Source: an uncultured SAR86 cluster bacterium (GTDB lineage: Bacteria > Pseudomonadota > Gammaproteobacteria > Magnimaribacterales > D2472). Taken from it: a stretch of 45,826 bases of DNA. The DNA lies in the NCBI GenBank assembly GCA_902514105.1, contig CABXPU010000007.1, positions 1 to 45,826 on the forward strand, written 5' to 3'. A program made the position numbers and the translations under genes. The first letter of the stretch is position 1; every line of letters begins with the position of its first letter. The notes beneath the pieces were generated by a model. The model was not told the DNA's origin, did not search any database, and worked only from the letters and a program-made list of their open reading frames with translations. Shown here one piece after another: positions 7,603-16,525 of the stretch.

Positions 7603-8127
7603 ATGAAACAGCTAATTTTGCTATTTGCAGCGACTCTATCTACTTATTCATACTCTTGTTCAGATCTACTTAATTCTGAGTTAAGAGTCTTAGACTCATC
7701 TGAAAAAAGAAATATGTGTGAATATAAAGGCGATGTACTCCTTGTTGTTAATGTAGCAAGCAGGTGTGGCTATACATATCAGTATGAAGGCCTTCAAGCT
7801 TTATATGATAAATATAAAGATCAAGGCTTAACAATTATTGGGATTCCTTCAAGAGATTTCAGACAAGAGTACAGTGAAGAGTCTTCCGTTGCTGAATTTT
7901 GCTCCACTGAGTACGGCGTCAACTTCCCGATGTTTGCTACAACAAAAGTAAGGGGGGATAAAGCACATCCATTTTACAAAAAATTATCTGCTCAATCTGG
8001 AATGACTCCAAATTGGAATTTTAATAAATATCTTATTGATAGAAATGGAGAAGTGTATAAAGGGTATAGAGCCAAAGTTAAACCAGACTCAGACTTGCTC
8101 ATAAATTCTATAGAAAAATTACTTTAA
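7603..8127 (+). CDS. Glutathione peroxidase family protein, exported
   Basis: A 174-residue thiol peroxidase of the GPx family (thioredoxin fold), which reduces hydrogen peroxide or lipid peroxides with glutathione or thioredoxin. The active-site motif NVASRCGYT has cysteine in place of selenocysteine; the conserved FPMF and WNFNKYLID segments, the latter carrying the catalytic Trp-Asn pair, are present. I chose ATG 7603 over the TTG two codons upstream. The first about 18 residues form a Sec-type signal (ILLFAATLSTYSYS), so the enzyme is probably periplasmic; SYSC is not a good lipobox. It overlaps the converging rpiA gene by 4 bases. Confidence 0.93.
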   Translation: MKQLILLFAATLSTYSYSCSDLLNSELRVLDSSEKRNMCEYKGDVLLVVNVASRCGYTYQYEGLQALYDKYKDQGLTIIGIPSRDFRQEYSEESSVAEFCSTEYGVNFPMFATTKVRGDKAHPFYKKLSAQSGMTPNWNFNKYLIDRNGEVYKGYRAKVKPDSDLLINSIEKLL

Positions 8128-8765
8128 ACTTCGCTAACCAAAACAACGCTTGGCTTATGAAATGCAAAAATTCCATTATCAACAATTCCAGCAATTGCGT
8201 TTAATCTTGATTCCATTTCCTTGGGGTTAGAAAGATCTAAATTTTTAACATCAAGAATTTGATTTTCTTGATCTGTGGTAACCCCTTGACGCAATTCAGG
8301 AATCCCGCCCAGCGCAACAATTTGCCTAGCTACAAGACTTCTTGATTCTGGTATAACTTCAATTGGAAGGGGGAAGGAGCCTAATTTATCTACAATCTTT
8401 GTTTTATCAACTATGCATATAAAATCTTTTGCCGCAGATGCAACAATCTTTTCTCTGGTATGGGCTGCGCCCCCGCCCTTAATAAGATTATTATTTTTAT
8501 CAACTTCATCAGCGCCATCTATATAAAATTCAATTCCGTTTACATCATTCAAACTGAAGACCTCTATACCCTTTGACTGTAATAGTTTAGATGAGGCGTT
8601 TGAACTAGAGACAGCACCTTTAAATAAATTTGAATAGCTGGCTAGCTCTTCTATAAAGCAATTAACTGTTGAGCCCGTTCCAATTCCCAAAATCATATTT
8701 GGTGTTAGTTTGTCGGCAATATATGATACTGCTTGTTTTGCAACATTGATTTTTGATGCACTCAT
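8124..8765 (-). CDS. rpiA: Ribose-5-phosphate isomerase A
   Basis: RpiA interconverts ribose-5-phosphate and ribulose-5-phosphate in the non-oxidative pentose phosphate pathway. The 213-residue length fits the family. Visible motifs are GIGTGSTVNCFI (phosphate-binding loop), the DGADEVD segment with the catalytic aspartates, and IKGGGAAHTREKI with the glycine-rich loop followed by the conserved Arg-Glu-Lys. The ATG start is 37 bases from the divergent ilvA, matching the rpiA/ilvA neighbour pair common in Gammaproteobacteria. Confidence 0.97.
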   Translation of the reverse strand: MSASKINVAKQAVSYIADKLTPNMILGIGTGSTVNCFIEELASYSNLFKGAVSSSNASSKLLQSKGIEVFSLNDVNGIEFYIDGADEVDKNNNLIKGGGAAHTREKIVASAAKDFICIVDKTKIVDKLGSFPLPIEVIPESRSLVARQIVALGGIPELRQGVTTDQENQILDVKNLDLSNPKEMESRLNAIAGIVDNGIFAFHKPSVVLVSEV

Positions 8766-8770
8766 GCGGG

Positions 8771-8776
8771 TATAAT
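8771..8776 (+). promoter_or_regulatory. -10 element in the rpiA/ilvA divergent gap
   Basis: TATAAT at 8771-8776 fits a -10 box for ilvA; a TTGATT at 8746-8751, inside rpiA, is a possible -35 at a long 19-base spacing. The site is part of GTATAATAC, so the reverse strand also reads TATTAT about 6 bases from the rpiA ATG. One short site may serve both directions. Confidence 0.4.
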
Positions 8777-8802
8777 ACTAGAAATTTAATAAGACTATTA
8801 CA

Positions 8803-10356
8803 TTGAGACTTAAAATAAATAAAACAGGAAGCTTTAAGCATTCTAAAAAATATCTAAAACTCATTAATGAGGCTAATGTTTATGATGTCGCAATTAAGAG
8901 CCCTATAACTTTTGCCAAAAATATATCTGCAAAAGGTAATAATAAAATTTTTTTAAAAAGAGAAGACCTTCAACCAATTTTTTCATTTAAAAATAGGGGA
9001 GCTTATAACAAAATTATTAGCCTTACGCCTTCCCAGAAGAAGAAGGGAGTAATTGCAGCGTCTGCAGGAAATCATGCCCAGGGTGTTGCTTATGCTTGCA
9101 AGAAATTAAGAATCCCATGTTTAATAGTTATGCCGATAACCTCACCAGATATTAAAGTTTCATCAGTTAAAAGTTTTGGTGCAAAAATATTATTAGACGG
9201 TGACAACATTAATCAATCTCTTAAAACAGCGCTTTCTTTGGCCAAGAAAAAGAAGCTTGAATTTATTCATCCTTTTGATGACCCTTTAACAATAGCAGGA
9301 CAGGGCACGATAGGAAAAGAAATTCTTGAAGATGATGAAGACTATAATGCAGTTTTTATTCCTGTTGGTGGAGGAGGTCTTCTGGCGGGGATATCATCAT
9401 GGATTGCTCAACATGAAGATAATAAGAAAATAAAAATCTATGGAGTTGAGGTTGAAGACTCAGCATCTTTATTAGAAGCAATTAAATTTGATAAAAGGGT
9501 TAGATTAAGAGAAGTGGGACTATTTGCCGACGGCGTTGCAGTTGAGCAAGTAGGGAAAGCAAACTTTGATGTGATCAAAGAGTGTGTTGATGGGGTAATA
9601 ACTGTTAGTGTTGATGAAGTATGTGCTGCCGTTAAAGATATTTTTGAAGACACAAGAGTTTTATCAGAGCCTGCTGGTGCTGTAGCTCTTGCTGGCTTAA
9701 AAAAATATGGTAAAAAAATAAAGGATAAAAAATTGCTAGCTATTAGCAGTGGAGCAAATGTTAATTTTGAAAGATTAAGTTACATAGTAGAGAGATCTGA
9801 GCTAGGTGAAAATAAAGAAAAAATATTAAGCATCCAAATTCCCGAAAAGCCTGGAAGTTTTTTAAAATTATGCAGAATTTTCGGTAGGGCGCAGATAACT
9901 GAATTTAATTATCGTATGGCAGATAATGATATAGCTTATGTTCTTGTGGGGATCAGAACTAAGACTGAAGAATCTTTTAAAGCCCTAAAAGTAAAATTAA
10001 GAAAATCTAGTTTTAAATTTAATGATCTAACAAGAAATGAAATCTCAAATGATCATTTGCGTCATATGGTTGGAGGAAGAAATAACCAAGATATTAATAA
10101 AAATTCAGAACGTATTTTTAGAAGTGAATTTCCTCAAAAGCCTGATGCGCTTCTTAATTTCCTTAAAGATTTTGGGAATAATTGGAATATTTCATTATTT
10201 CATTATAGGAATTTAGGGGCTGCTTTTGCCAAGGTTCTTATTGGCATTCAGGACAATCAAGAAAATGGCAAAAAACTTGAAGCTCATTTGAAGAGTTCTG
10301 ACTATTCTTTTATTGAAGAAACCTCAAATAATGCTTATCAAGATTTCCTAAGATAA
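8803..10356 (+). CDS. ilvA: Threonine ammonia-lyase, biosynthetic
   Basis: IlvA is the PLP enzyme that deaminates threonine to 2-oxobutanoate, the first step of isoleucine synthesis. The catalytic domain (about residues 25-340) has the PLP lysine in SFKNRGAYN, SAGNHAQGVAYA and the glycine loop PVGGGGLLAG. Two tandem C-terminal regulatory ACT-like domains follow (about 345-420 and 430-510), each opening with an F-P/IPEKPGSF or FPQKPDALL segment, as in the isoleucine-inhibited long form. At 517 residues it matches E. coli IlvA closely. The start is a TTG with about 20 bases of predicted leader. It sits alone rather than in an ilv operon. Confidence 0.96.
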   Translation: MRLKINKTGSFKHSKKYLKLINEANVYDVAIKSPITFAKNISAKGNNKIFLKREDLQPIFSFKNRGAYNKIISLTPSQKKKGVIAASAGNHAQGVAYACKKLRIPCLIVMPITSPDIKVSSVKSFGAKILLDGDNINQSLKTALSLAKKKKLEFIHPFDDPLTIAGQGTIGKEILEDDEDYNAVFIPVGGGGLLAGISSWIAQHEDNKKIKIYGVEVEDSASLLEAIKFDKRVRLREVGLFADGVAVEQVGKANFDVIKECVDGVITVSVDEVCAAVKDIFEDTRVLSEPAGAVALAGLKKYGKKIKDKKLLAISSGANVNFERLSYIVERSELGENKEKILSIQIPEKPGSFLKLCRIFGRAQITEFNYRMADNDIAYVLVGIRTKTEESFKALKVKLRKSSFKFNDLTRNEISNDHLRHMVGGRNNQDINKNSERIFRSEFPQKPDALLNFLKDFGNNWNISLFHYRNLGAAFAKVLIGIQDNQENGKKLEAHLKSSDYSFIEETSNNAYQDFLR

Positions 10357-10361
10357 ACTTT

Positions 10362-12635
10362 TTAAAATCTTAACCTTAATTTAATTGCAAAGATCTTACC
10401 AGATGGAGTTTTCCATGAGTCCTGAATAATAGAAGCACTATCAGAATTTATATCTTCTTCATAGATACTCCCTCCCTGATTATAGACAACATAAAGATCT
10501 GAGAGGGGGGCTATTTCATATTTGTATCTTATCTGAAAGGCCGCCTCACCAACATTAAATGAGCTCACTTCTTGGTCACCCAACAAAAGATAGCCCTGCT
10601 CATTTGACATCAAACTAGTTGGATTAGATGCCTCTAAAGCAACAAATTGACCCTTAAGTCTAAGTTCATGCTTATTACCCTTAAAATAATTAAGATTAAA
10701 TGTTAGAAATTTTTCAACCGCATCGTAAGCAGTCAAATTATTTGTATTAATCCACCTAATCCAATCGTTTTGATCTCTTAGGCTCAAACCAATTTTCATT
10801 GTTAAAAAATCTTTAGGAAAGAAATAGTAGGCAGCTTCCATCCAGTTTTTTTCATAACCCTTAGAATCCCAAGACTTGTTTCTATTTCCTCTTTCGAAAT
10901 TTATCTTAAGTCCTATCGCATAATTAGAATAATTCTTAGAATCAAATGAGGCTCCCATATTGTATCTAGCAGGTCTTTTTATATAAGGAGAATCAACATA
11001 CTTCCTTGTAATTGTTGTATTTTTGCCGGATGATTTAATAGCAGTCCAAAAATTAATTGAAGAAGTATCCCATAATCTAAATTCAATCTTTGGGTTAATA
11101 AAATTTTCAATTGAGTTGCCCTTAGTATCAGCTTGGTGGCCATATCTTACCGAGTATTCTATATTTTTAAATTTTGAGCTTTCATCATAATATTTATCAA
11201 TTGAAGATCTACCACCAATAGATACCCAGTCATTTTTTTGTAAATAACCCATATCATTTATATCTAGGTCGTCCCCATAATAATGAAATCCAATGCTATG
11301 ACTTTCGTCTTTGGTCGGTTTATATCGAAAGCTACTTTTAAGTCCCAGGGAAGATTTATCACCAGCATCTGCATGTAATAATATTGATGAAATCCTTAAT
11401 TTTTCATCAACTATATTGTCATAATCAAGGGTATTTACTATGGCAGTTCTGTCTAAAATAGGGTCATCAGTATAAGTGACCATATACCCCAAAGTTTTAT
11501 TATTATTTTCTTTTTTTATTCTCGCAGCATAATAAGATCTGCCGATGGAGAAATCTTCGTCTTGCTCATTTGCTGTAAAAAAACCATATTCAGTTCCACC
11601 TTCTTTTTGAGTATATCTAAGAGCATAATCAAGGTCTGAATAATTTTGCTTAGAATTATTACAGAGCTCTTCATTGTTTGATTCACTACAATTGTAAGAG
11701 GGCGAAGAGCCAATCCTTCGAGTATGCATAACTTTTAACCTCTCCCTATCACTAATATCAAAAAGGGTTTGGTTTTCATTAAAGAAAGCTCTTTTTTCTC
11801 CATAAAGCGTCTCTTCTGCAGAAAAGTTAACAACCACATCATCACTTTCTACTTGTCCGAAATCTGGATTTATAGTCGCATTTATTTGTTTGCCCGTACC
11901 TGTGTTGTAGAAGATTTCTACACCAACTTTATTTATTTCATTATTTGTAACTGAGTCTTGAGCAGCAACAATATAGGGGAAATAATTAATATTACTTTTT
12001 GCTGGGAAACTATCAATTTCATATTCATCAAGCTGATACATGTATTTATCTCTTTCAGCATTAGTTTTTGCTGTCCCATTCAACTCACCATTGAATGCTA
12101 AATATCTAAATGCACCAAACTTAATTTTTCGTTTTCCGGTTATCGGGATCATGTTTCCTATAGACCAAGGAATAAAAATTTCAGAAACCCAATTGTCTGA
12201 ATTTATTTTTGTAGCACCAATCCAATCGCCATTCCAGTCATAACTTTGATCATTTCCATTTCTAATGGTCGAATCTAGCATTGAATCACCCAATGACAGC
12301 ATAAATGTATACGCAGTATTCCCATCTCCATCAAAATCTACAATAAATGCATTTCTATCGGTTTTAGTATTCCACTCATCTCTTACATGTTTATATGAGC
12401 CCATTGTGGAGGGTTTTTGAGGGTTTATGAATCCAACATATACACCTTCTTCATTTGTAAATATTTTTACCTCTGTCTTATTCTTTGCTGGCTCAAGCGT
12501 ATACGGGCTTACAATATAGAATTCTGAGATAGAGTCAGCCTCATTCCATTCAGCCTCATCTAAGACCCCATCTATTTTCATTGAATAGACTTCAAATGAG
12601 ATGAGTATATTTAAAATAAAAAGTAGATTTTTCAA
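10362..12635 (-). CDS. DUF5916-type outer-membrane protein with N-terminal CBM9-like domain
   Basis: A 757-residue secreted protein. After a signal peptide (about residues 1-18) comes a domain opening KIDGVLDEAEWNEAD, the usual start of carbohydrate-binding family 9-like domains fused to DUF5916. The rest is rich in alternating aromatic/polar strands (for example YSVRYGHQA, FTLNYF-like segments) and ends in LRLRF, with the terminal phenylalanine typical of outer-membrane beta-barrels. The segment KINATINPDFGQVESD-like (about 245-265) is characteristic of the family. The start is TTG with AGGA eight bases upstream. Function of the family is not established; a role in binding or transporting a glycan or similar ligand is inference. 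No hydrolase or TonB receptor lies next to it. Confidence 0.82.
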   Translation of the reverse strand: MKNLLFILNILISFEVYSMKIDGVLDEAEWNEADSISEFYIVSPYTLEPAKNKTEVKIFTNEEGVYVGFINPQKPSTMGSYKHVRDEWNTKTDRNAFIVDFDGDGNTAYTFMLSLGDSMLDSTIRNGNDQSYDWNGDWIGATKINSDNWVSEIFIPWSIGNMIPITGKRKIKFGAFRYLAFNGELNGTAKTNAERDKYMYQLDEYEIDSFPAKSNINYFPYIVAAQDSVTNNEINKVGVEIFYNTGTGKQINATINPDFGQVESDDVVVNFSAEETLYGEKRAFFNENQTLFDISDRERLKVMHTRRIGSSPSYNCSESNNEELCNNSKQNYSDLDYALRYTQKEGGTEYGFFTANEQDEDFSIGRSYYAARIKKENNNKTLGYMVTYTDDPILDRTAIVNTLDYDNIVDEKLRISSILLHADAGDKSSLGLKSSFRYKPTKDESHSIGFHYYGDDLDINDMGYLQKNDWVSIGGRSSIDKYYDESSKFKNIEYSVRYGHQADTKGNSIENFINPKIEFRLWDTSSINFWTAIKSSGKNTTITRKYVDSPYIKRPARYNMGASFDSKNYSNYAIGLKINFERGNRNKSWDSKGYEKNWMEAAYYFFPKDFLTMKIGLSLRDQNDWIRWINTNNLTAYDAVEKFLTFNLNYFKGNKHELRLKGQFVALEASNPTSLMSNEQGYLLLGDQEVSSFNVGEAAFQIRYKYEIAPLSDLYVVYNQGGSIYEEDINSDSASIIQDSWKTPSGKIFAIKLRLRF

Positions 12636-12697
12636 ATGATATTTCCTTATGGGGACTATTTTATATATTTATATGTATTTTTTATACAGACAATCTT

Positions 12698-13267
12698 CTA
12701 GAATTTTAAAATTTTATTTTCTGTAATCAGAATATCAATCTTAATATCATGAGACTCGCCAAAGTCTTGATCTATATTTTGGAATTCATATCCAAGGCCA
12801 ATGATTAGAGGCTTATTGAGCGATTTATTGGTGTTATGAAGGCCTCTATCATAGTACCCACCCCCATAACCTAATCTGTAACCATTGTTATCTACCCCCA
12901 CTAACGGGAGTATGATTAAATCTAATAAATGAGGGCTTATCTCTTCCTTATCAGTTGATTCAAGAATATTGTATTTATTGTGTTTAACTTGATCATTACT
13001 TCTTAGTCTATTAAATACAAGATTATTACCAGGCTTAATTTTTGGTAGAAAAATATTTTTATTCTCTATAAACAGCATGCTTTCAATTTCATTAACCATC
13101 ACTTCATTAGCAAAAGATTTATAGATAAGGATGTTTTCATTTTCTTTAAGCGGTGCAATTAAGTTAATTAGATTCATTTGAATGGCCGCAGACTTCTCTA
13201 TGACTTCTCTCTCAGACATCATAGATAATTGGTGCTTAAGAGATTTTCTAATATTTTTTTTTGTCAT
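12698..13267 (-). CDS. fau: 5-formyltetrahydrofolate cyclo-ligase
   Basis: This 189-residue enzyme (YgfA/Fau, MTHFS) converts 5-formyl-THF to 5,10-methenyl-THF with ATP, recovering folate. The signature GYGGGYYDRGL lies in the C-terminal half, with the PKI and LPLVGVD segments before it and GLGYEFQ after. I start it at ATG 13267 (MTKKNIRKSL); an extension back to 13288 would run into the 6S RNA. It lies directly downstream of 6S RNA in the same direction, the classical ssrS-ygfA arrangement in which the RNA and the cyclo-ligase share a transcript. Confidence 0.94.
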   Translation of the reverse strand: MTKKNIRKSLKHQLSMMSEREVIEKSAAIQMNLINLIAPLKENENILIYKSFANEVMVNEIESMLFIENKNIFLPKIKPGNNLVFNRLRSNDQVKHNKYNILESTDKEEISPHLLDLIILPLVGVDNNGYRLGYGGGYYDRGLHNTNKSLNKPLIIGLGYEFQNIDQDFGESHDIKIDILITENKILKF

Positions 13268-13279
13268 ATAGAGTCTGCA

Positions 13280-13460
13280 AACCCACAAACCAATTCACCG
13301 CTATGTGCTATACCTGAACCGAAAGGACAGGTGGTGAACTTCTTATCGAATCAGGCTTCCCTTTATTAAGGTATCGCACAACAACGACATTGGATAATCA
13401 CCTTATAAATTAATATCGGTTCAAAATTTATTAACACATTAGCCAATGAACCAGAATGTA
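13280..13460 (-). ncRNA. ssrS: 6S RNA
   Basis: 6S RNA binds sigma70-RNA polymerase by mimicking an open promoter. The evidence is position plus structure. It lies between zapA and the 5-FTHF cyclo-ligase in the same direction, exactly as in E. coli. On the minus strand it contains GAACCGATATT, close to the E. coli 6S segment GAGCCGATATT. Its ends can pair: ACATTCTGG with TTGGTTTGT and TTCATTGGCTAATGTG with GCACATAGCGGTGAA, giving a long interrupted stem around a less paired centre. Length about 180 nucleotides fits the family. The exact ends are estimates from the pairing and the -10 box. Confidence 0.85.
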
Positions 13461-13465
13461 ATTTA

Positions 13466-13471
13466 ATTATA
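13466..13471 (-). promoter_or_regulatory. -10 element of 6S RNA
   Basis: On the minus strand this is TATAAT, ending about six bases before the predicted 5' end of 6S RNA at 13459-13460. No good -35 box is visible upstream. Confidence 0.5.
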
Positions 13472-13498
13472 AAACAATTGCGGGAGAAAAAAAGAAGA

Positions 13499-13771
13499 TT
13501 AATTTTCTAAAATATTCTCAATATTTTTAATTAATTCAGATATTTTAGATTCATCTTCAGAGCTTATTTCCGATTTATTTTCATTTTTCAGAAACTTATT
13601 TGCCAGACTAAGACCCGCCAAGATAAGAGCATTGCTTTTATTTTCAATACCATCAAGTTCTGATTTTAAAAGTTCAGCAGCCATGAGCAGGTCTTCTTTT
13701 TCATCAGCAGGGCAGGATAAACTAATGTCCCTTCCAAATATTTTTAATGGGACTACCTCCATATCACTCAT
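13499..13771 (-). CDS. zapA: Cell division protein ZapA
   Basis: ZapA is a small cytoplasmic protein that bundles FtsZ filaments at the division ring. The 90-residue length and the N-terminal fold fit: VVPLKIFGRDISLSCPADEKEDLLMAAELL is the usual globular head, followed by a helix (ALILAGLSLANKFL) and a short coiled coil. It overlaps the upstream small coiled-coil gene by 8 bases and precedes 6S RNA, the standard gammaproteobacterial order. Confidence 0.93.
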   Translation of the reverse strand: MSDMEVVPLKIFGRDISLSCPADEKEDLLMAAELLKSELDGIENKSNALILAGLSLANKFLKNENKSEISSEDESKISELIKNIENILEN

Positions 13772-13976
13772 CTGGGCTTTCCTTGATTCCTAGTTTTAAT
13801 ATTTGATCATTTAATTCATTAATTTCTTTATTTAATCCATGCTTTATAGACTTCCACTCTCTTTCTCTTTGTATATATGAATTAATTATTCCTTTTTGCT
13901 CATCGTACTTATTAATAAGCTTTTTTAATCTTTCTTCTAATGATGCTAGAAGTGTATTTTCATCGGATTCATTCAT
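13764..13976 (-). CDS. Small coiled-coil protein, TIGR02449/ZapB-like
   Basis: A 70-residue, almost entirely helical, charged protein with heptad-like spacing (ASLEERLKKLINKYDEQKGI and later LNKEINELNDQILKL). A short protein of this kind directly upstream of zapA is known in many Gammaproteobacteria as the TIGR02449 family and is assumed to act in division, by analogy with ZapB. The overlap with zapA supports joint translation. Homology to ZapB proper cannot be shown by eye. It is divergent from pepP with only about 30 bases between them. Confidence 0.75.
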   Translation of the reverse strand: MNESDENTLLASLEERLKKLINKYDEQKGIINSYIQREREWKSIKHGLNKEINELNDQILKLGIKESPDE

Positions 13977-14006
13977 TTATTTAATTTAAAAGAGTAAAAT
14001 TAACTT

Positions 14007-15299
14007 ATGAATAAAGTATATCAAAAAAGGAGAGATATTTTAGGCAAACTATTGCCTAAAGATTGTGGAATAATCATTCCGGGCGCAGACCTGCAATATA
14101 GAAATGCAGACTCTTCTTATAATTTTAGACAAGATAGTAGTTTTTACTACTTATCGGGCTTTTGTGAGGCAGATTCAACCATACTTATAAAAAATAATAA
14201 CGGAAGCATAGAGTCTTCAATTTTTGTTCCAAAGAAGGATAAATTAAAAGAAACCTGGGACGGCCATATAGAGGGTCCAGAGGGGGCTATATCAAGTTAT
14301 GCGTTTGACAATGCATATGTAAATGAAGATATAGATTCTTTAATGCCCGACTTAATTATTGGAATGGATAGGATCTTTTATCTATTGGGCAATAAAGATA
14401 ACTTTGACCAGAAAGTTGTTTCATGGATAAAAAAAGCTACATCTAAAGATAGGCATAGCAAATCAATAGATATTGCTAACGGCACTTCTTTAATTGGGAA
14501 TATGAGACTAATTAAGGATGATGAAGAAATTGCAATCATTAAGAAAGCTTGTGAGATTTCTGCTGATGCTCATATTGAAGGAATGAGGTCTGTTAAACCG
14601 GAAATGAATGAGCAGGCTATGGAAGCAATTTATTTACATGAATTTGCAAAAAGAGGCGGGAGATTTGCTGCATACACCCCAATAGTTGCAGGCGGGAGTA
14701 ATGCTTGTGTTTTACATTATGTCGAAAACAATGAGACGCTTGGTAAATCTGATCTTCTCTTAGTAGATGCTGGTTGTGAGTATGATATGTATGCTTCTGA
14801 CATAACTAGAACATATCCAGTTAATGGAAAATTTTCATCTGAACAATTGGCTATATATGAAGTTGTACTAGAAGCTCTTCATGCAGCTATAGAGTGTGTA
14901 AAGATTGGAAATAATATAATGGATCCTCAGACTAAGTCTGAAAAAATTATTACTAAGGGACTCGTAGATTTAGGTATCCTCAAAGGAGATGTTGATGAAC
15001 TTTATGAAAAGGGAGCTTATAAAGATTTCTATATGCACAAGATAGGCCACTGGATGGGATTAGATGTTCACGATGCCGGTGACTATATGGAAAATAATGA
15101 ATATATGAATTATCAAGCTGGCATGGTTACAACAATTGAACCTGGTATATATATTAGCAATGATGCAGAAGTAGAAGATAAATGGAAGGGGATAGGGATA
15201 AGAATAGAAGACAATATTTTAGTAACTAAATCTGGTAATTTAAATTTAACCTCTAAGGTTCCATCTGATCCGAAAGAAATCGAAGCTTTGATGTCTTAA
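14007..15299 (+). CDS. pepP: Xaa-Pro aminopeptidase
   Basis: PepP removes N-terminal residues that precede proline from peptides, using two Mn2+ ions in a pita-bread (M24B) fold. The 430-residue protein has the N-terminal aminopeptidase P domain (about 1-140; SSFYYLSGF) and the metallopeptidase domain with ligands visible in VDAGCEYDMYASDITRTYP (two Asp), GHWMGLDVHD (His), TTIEPGIYI (Glu) and GIRIEDNILVT (Glu). It is followed 6 bases later by the ubiH-type hydroxylase, conserving pepP-ubiH. The usual ygfB (UPF0149) gene upstream of pepP is missing. Confidence 0.96.
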   Translation: MNKVYQKRRDILGKLLPKDCGIIIPGADLQYRNADSSYNFRQDSSFYYLSGFCEADSTILIKNNNGSIESSIFVPKKDKLKETWDGHIEGPEGAISSYAFDNAYVNEDIDSLMPDLIIGMDRIFYLLGNKDNFDQKVVSWIKKATSKDRHSKSIDIANGTSLIGNMRLIKDDEEIAIIKKACEISADAHIEGMRSVKPEMNEQAMEAIYLHEFAKRGGRFAAYTPIVAGGSNACVLHYVENNETLGKSDLLLVDAGCEYDMYASDITRTYPVNGKFSSEQLAIYEVVLEALHAAIECVKIGNNIMDPQTKSEKIITKGLVDLGILKGDVDELYEKGAYKDFYMHKIGHWMGLDVHDAGDYMENNEYMNYQAGMVTTIEPGIYISNDAEVEDKWKGIGIRIEDNILVTKSGNLNLTSKVPSDPKEIEALMS

Positions 15300-15305
15300 A
15301 AGCCT

Positions 15306-16457
15306 ATGAATTATCCTGTCATAATATCGGGAGGAGGCATCATTGGTTGTTATATCAATATAAGGCTAAAGCAGGCTGGTATTGAGTCACTAATTATAGA
15401 AAAAACTCCTAAAGATAAAGATAAATCTGAAAACGTAAGAACAATTTCCTTAAATCCAAACACTTATCAATTACTTATGGATATTGGAATTAGCATTGAT
15501 GCTTCCGGAGTTAGTCAGATTAGAGTCTTAGATAAAGAGGGTTCAGGGAAAATAAAATTTTTAGCAGAGGAGATAGGCACCGATTTCTTATCTTATGTCA
15601 CCATGTTTAACGCTCTATCTGATCGAATGCAAGAAAAAGCTGGAGACTCTATTATGTTTTCCAGTGAGATTAAGTCTATTTCAAGATCGGGTGAATCATT
15701 AGATATTGCATTAAAGAATAATGAAGAAATTAAAGGTCTTCTTTTGATTGGCTCTGATGGCCGAATGTCTTCGGTGGCAAAGTTATCCAATTTTATTTCT
15801 AGAGACTACAACTATGATCAAACAGCCTTTACATTTTTAGCAAGTGATGGATCAAGTAGAGACAAATCCATAGCTAGTCAAATATTTTCAGATCAAGGAA
15901 TTTTTGCTCTTATGCCTATTATGCATAAGGACAAAAATTTGTTCTCAGTTGTCTGGTCGGTACCAAATAAGCTTTTAAATAATATAGATAAGGATGACTT
16001 TGTTTCAAAATATATAAATGAACTTGCAAGCAAGATAGACTCAGAACTTAATATTGAGTCAGACATTATCCAGTTTCCTTTATCAAAACATCATTTAGAT
16101 TCTTATACTAATGAAGGTGTTGTAATTGTTGGTGATGCAGCTCATTCCATACACCCACTAGCAGGACAGGGCATAAACTTAGGCTTTGCAGATGCTGAAG
16201 TTTTGTGTAAAGAAGTTATATCAGCTCATCGAAAAGGTTTTCCAATTGGATCATATTCGGTTCTAAAAAAATATGAATTAAAGCGAAGATCAATGAACGA
16301 GCTTATGCTAAAAACCATGGATGGTTTTGTTAACCTATTTGGTTCTAATAATATTTATGTAAAGCTTTTAAGAAATCTTGGATTAAATTTATTTAACAAG
16401 ATCTCATTTATGAAAGTCTTTTTTATCAATCATGCGTCTGGGTCTCATAAGTTATAA
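15306..16457 (+). CDS. ubiH: FAD-dependent ubiquinone-pathway hydroxylase (UbiH/UbiI type)
   Basis: A 383-residue flavoprotein monooxygenase of the UbiH/UbiI/UbiF family, which hydroxylates the aromatic ring of ubiquinone precursors. The N-terminal FAD motif is ISGGGIIGCYINIRLKQAG (about residues 5-23), and the second FAD motif GDAAHSIHPLAGQGINLGFAD (about 276-296) is nearly invariant in the family; the middle DG motif reads IGSDGR. Location right after pepP favours UbiH, but paralogues are hard to separate by eye. Only one such gene is present here, so the protein may cover more than one ring position, or others lie elsewhere. Confidence 0.88.
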   Translation: MNYPVIISGGGIIGCYINIRLKQAGIESLIIEKTPKDKDKSENVRTISLNPNTYQLLMDIGISIDASGVSQIRVLDKEGSGKIKFLAEEIGTDFLSYVTMFNALSDRMQEKAGDSIMFSSEIKSISRSGESLDIALKNNEEIKGLLLIGSDGRMSSVAKLSNFISRDYNYDQTAFTFLASDGSSRDKSIASQIFSDQGIFALMPIMHKDKNLFSVVWSVPNKLLNNIDKDDFVSKYINELASKIDSELNIESDIIQFPLSKHHLDSYTNEGVVIVGDAAHSIHPLAGQGINLGFADAEVLCKEVISAHRKGFPIGSYSVLKKYELKRRSMNELMLKTMDGFVNLFGSNNIYVKLLRNLGLNLFNKISFMKVFFINHASGSHKL

Positions 16458-16473
16458 GATTTCCTATTGATTT

Positions 16474-16492
16474 TTAAATGAGAATCATTATC
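16474..16492. promoter_or_regulatory. Fur box upstream of the iron-binding lipoprotein
   Basis: The 19-mer TTAAATGAGAATCATTATC matches the classical Fur box GATAATGATAATCATTATC at 15 of 19 positions. It lies between a TTGATT (16467-16472) and a TATAAT (16510-16515), upstream of the gene start at 16526. Iron repression through Fur is therefore expected. Confidence 0.8.
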
Positions 16493-16525
16493 ATCTAAAT
16501 ACTAATCTATATAATCTAAAAAGCA

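Noticed and set aside
13268-13288. N-terminal extension of the 5-FTHF cyclo-ligase to 13288
   Set aside because: Adds residues not seen in the family and runs into the 3' end of 6S RNA; ATG 13267 fits better.
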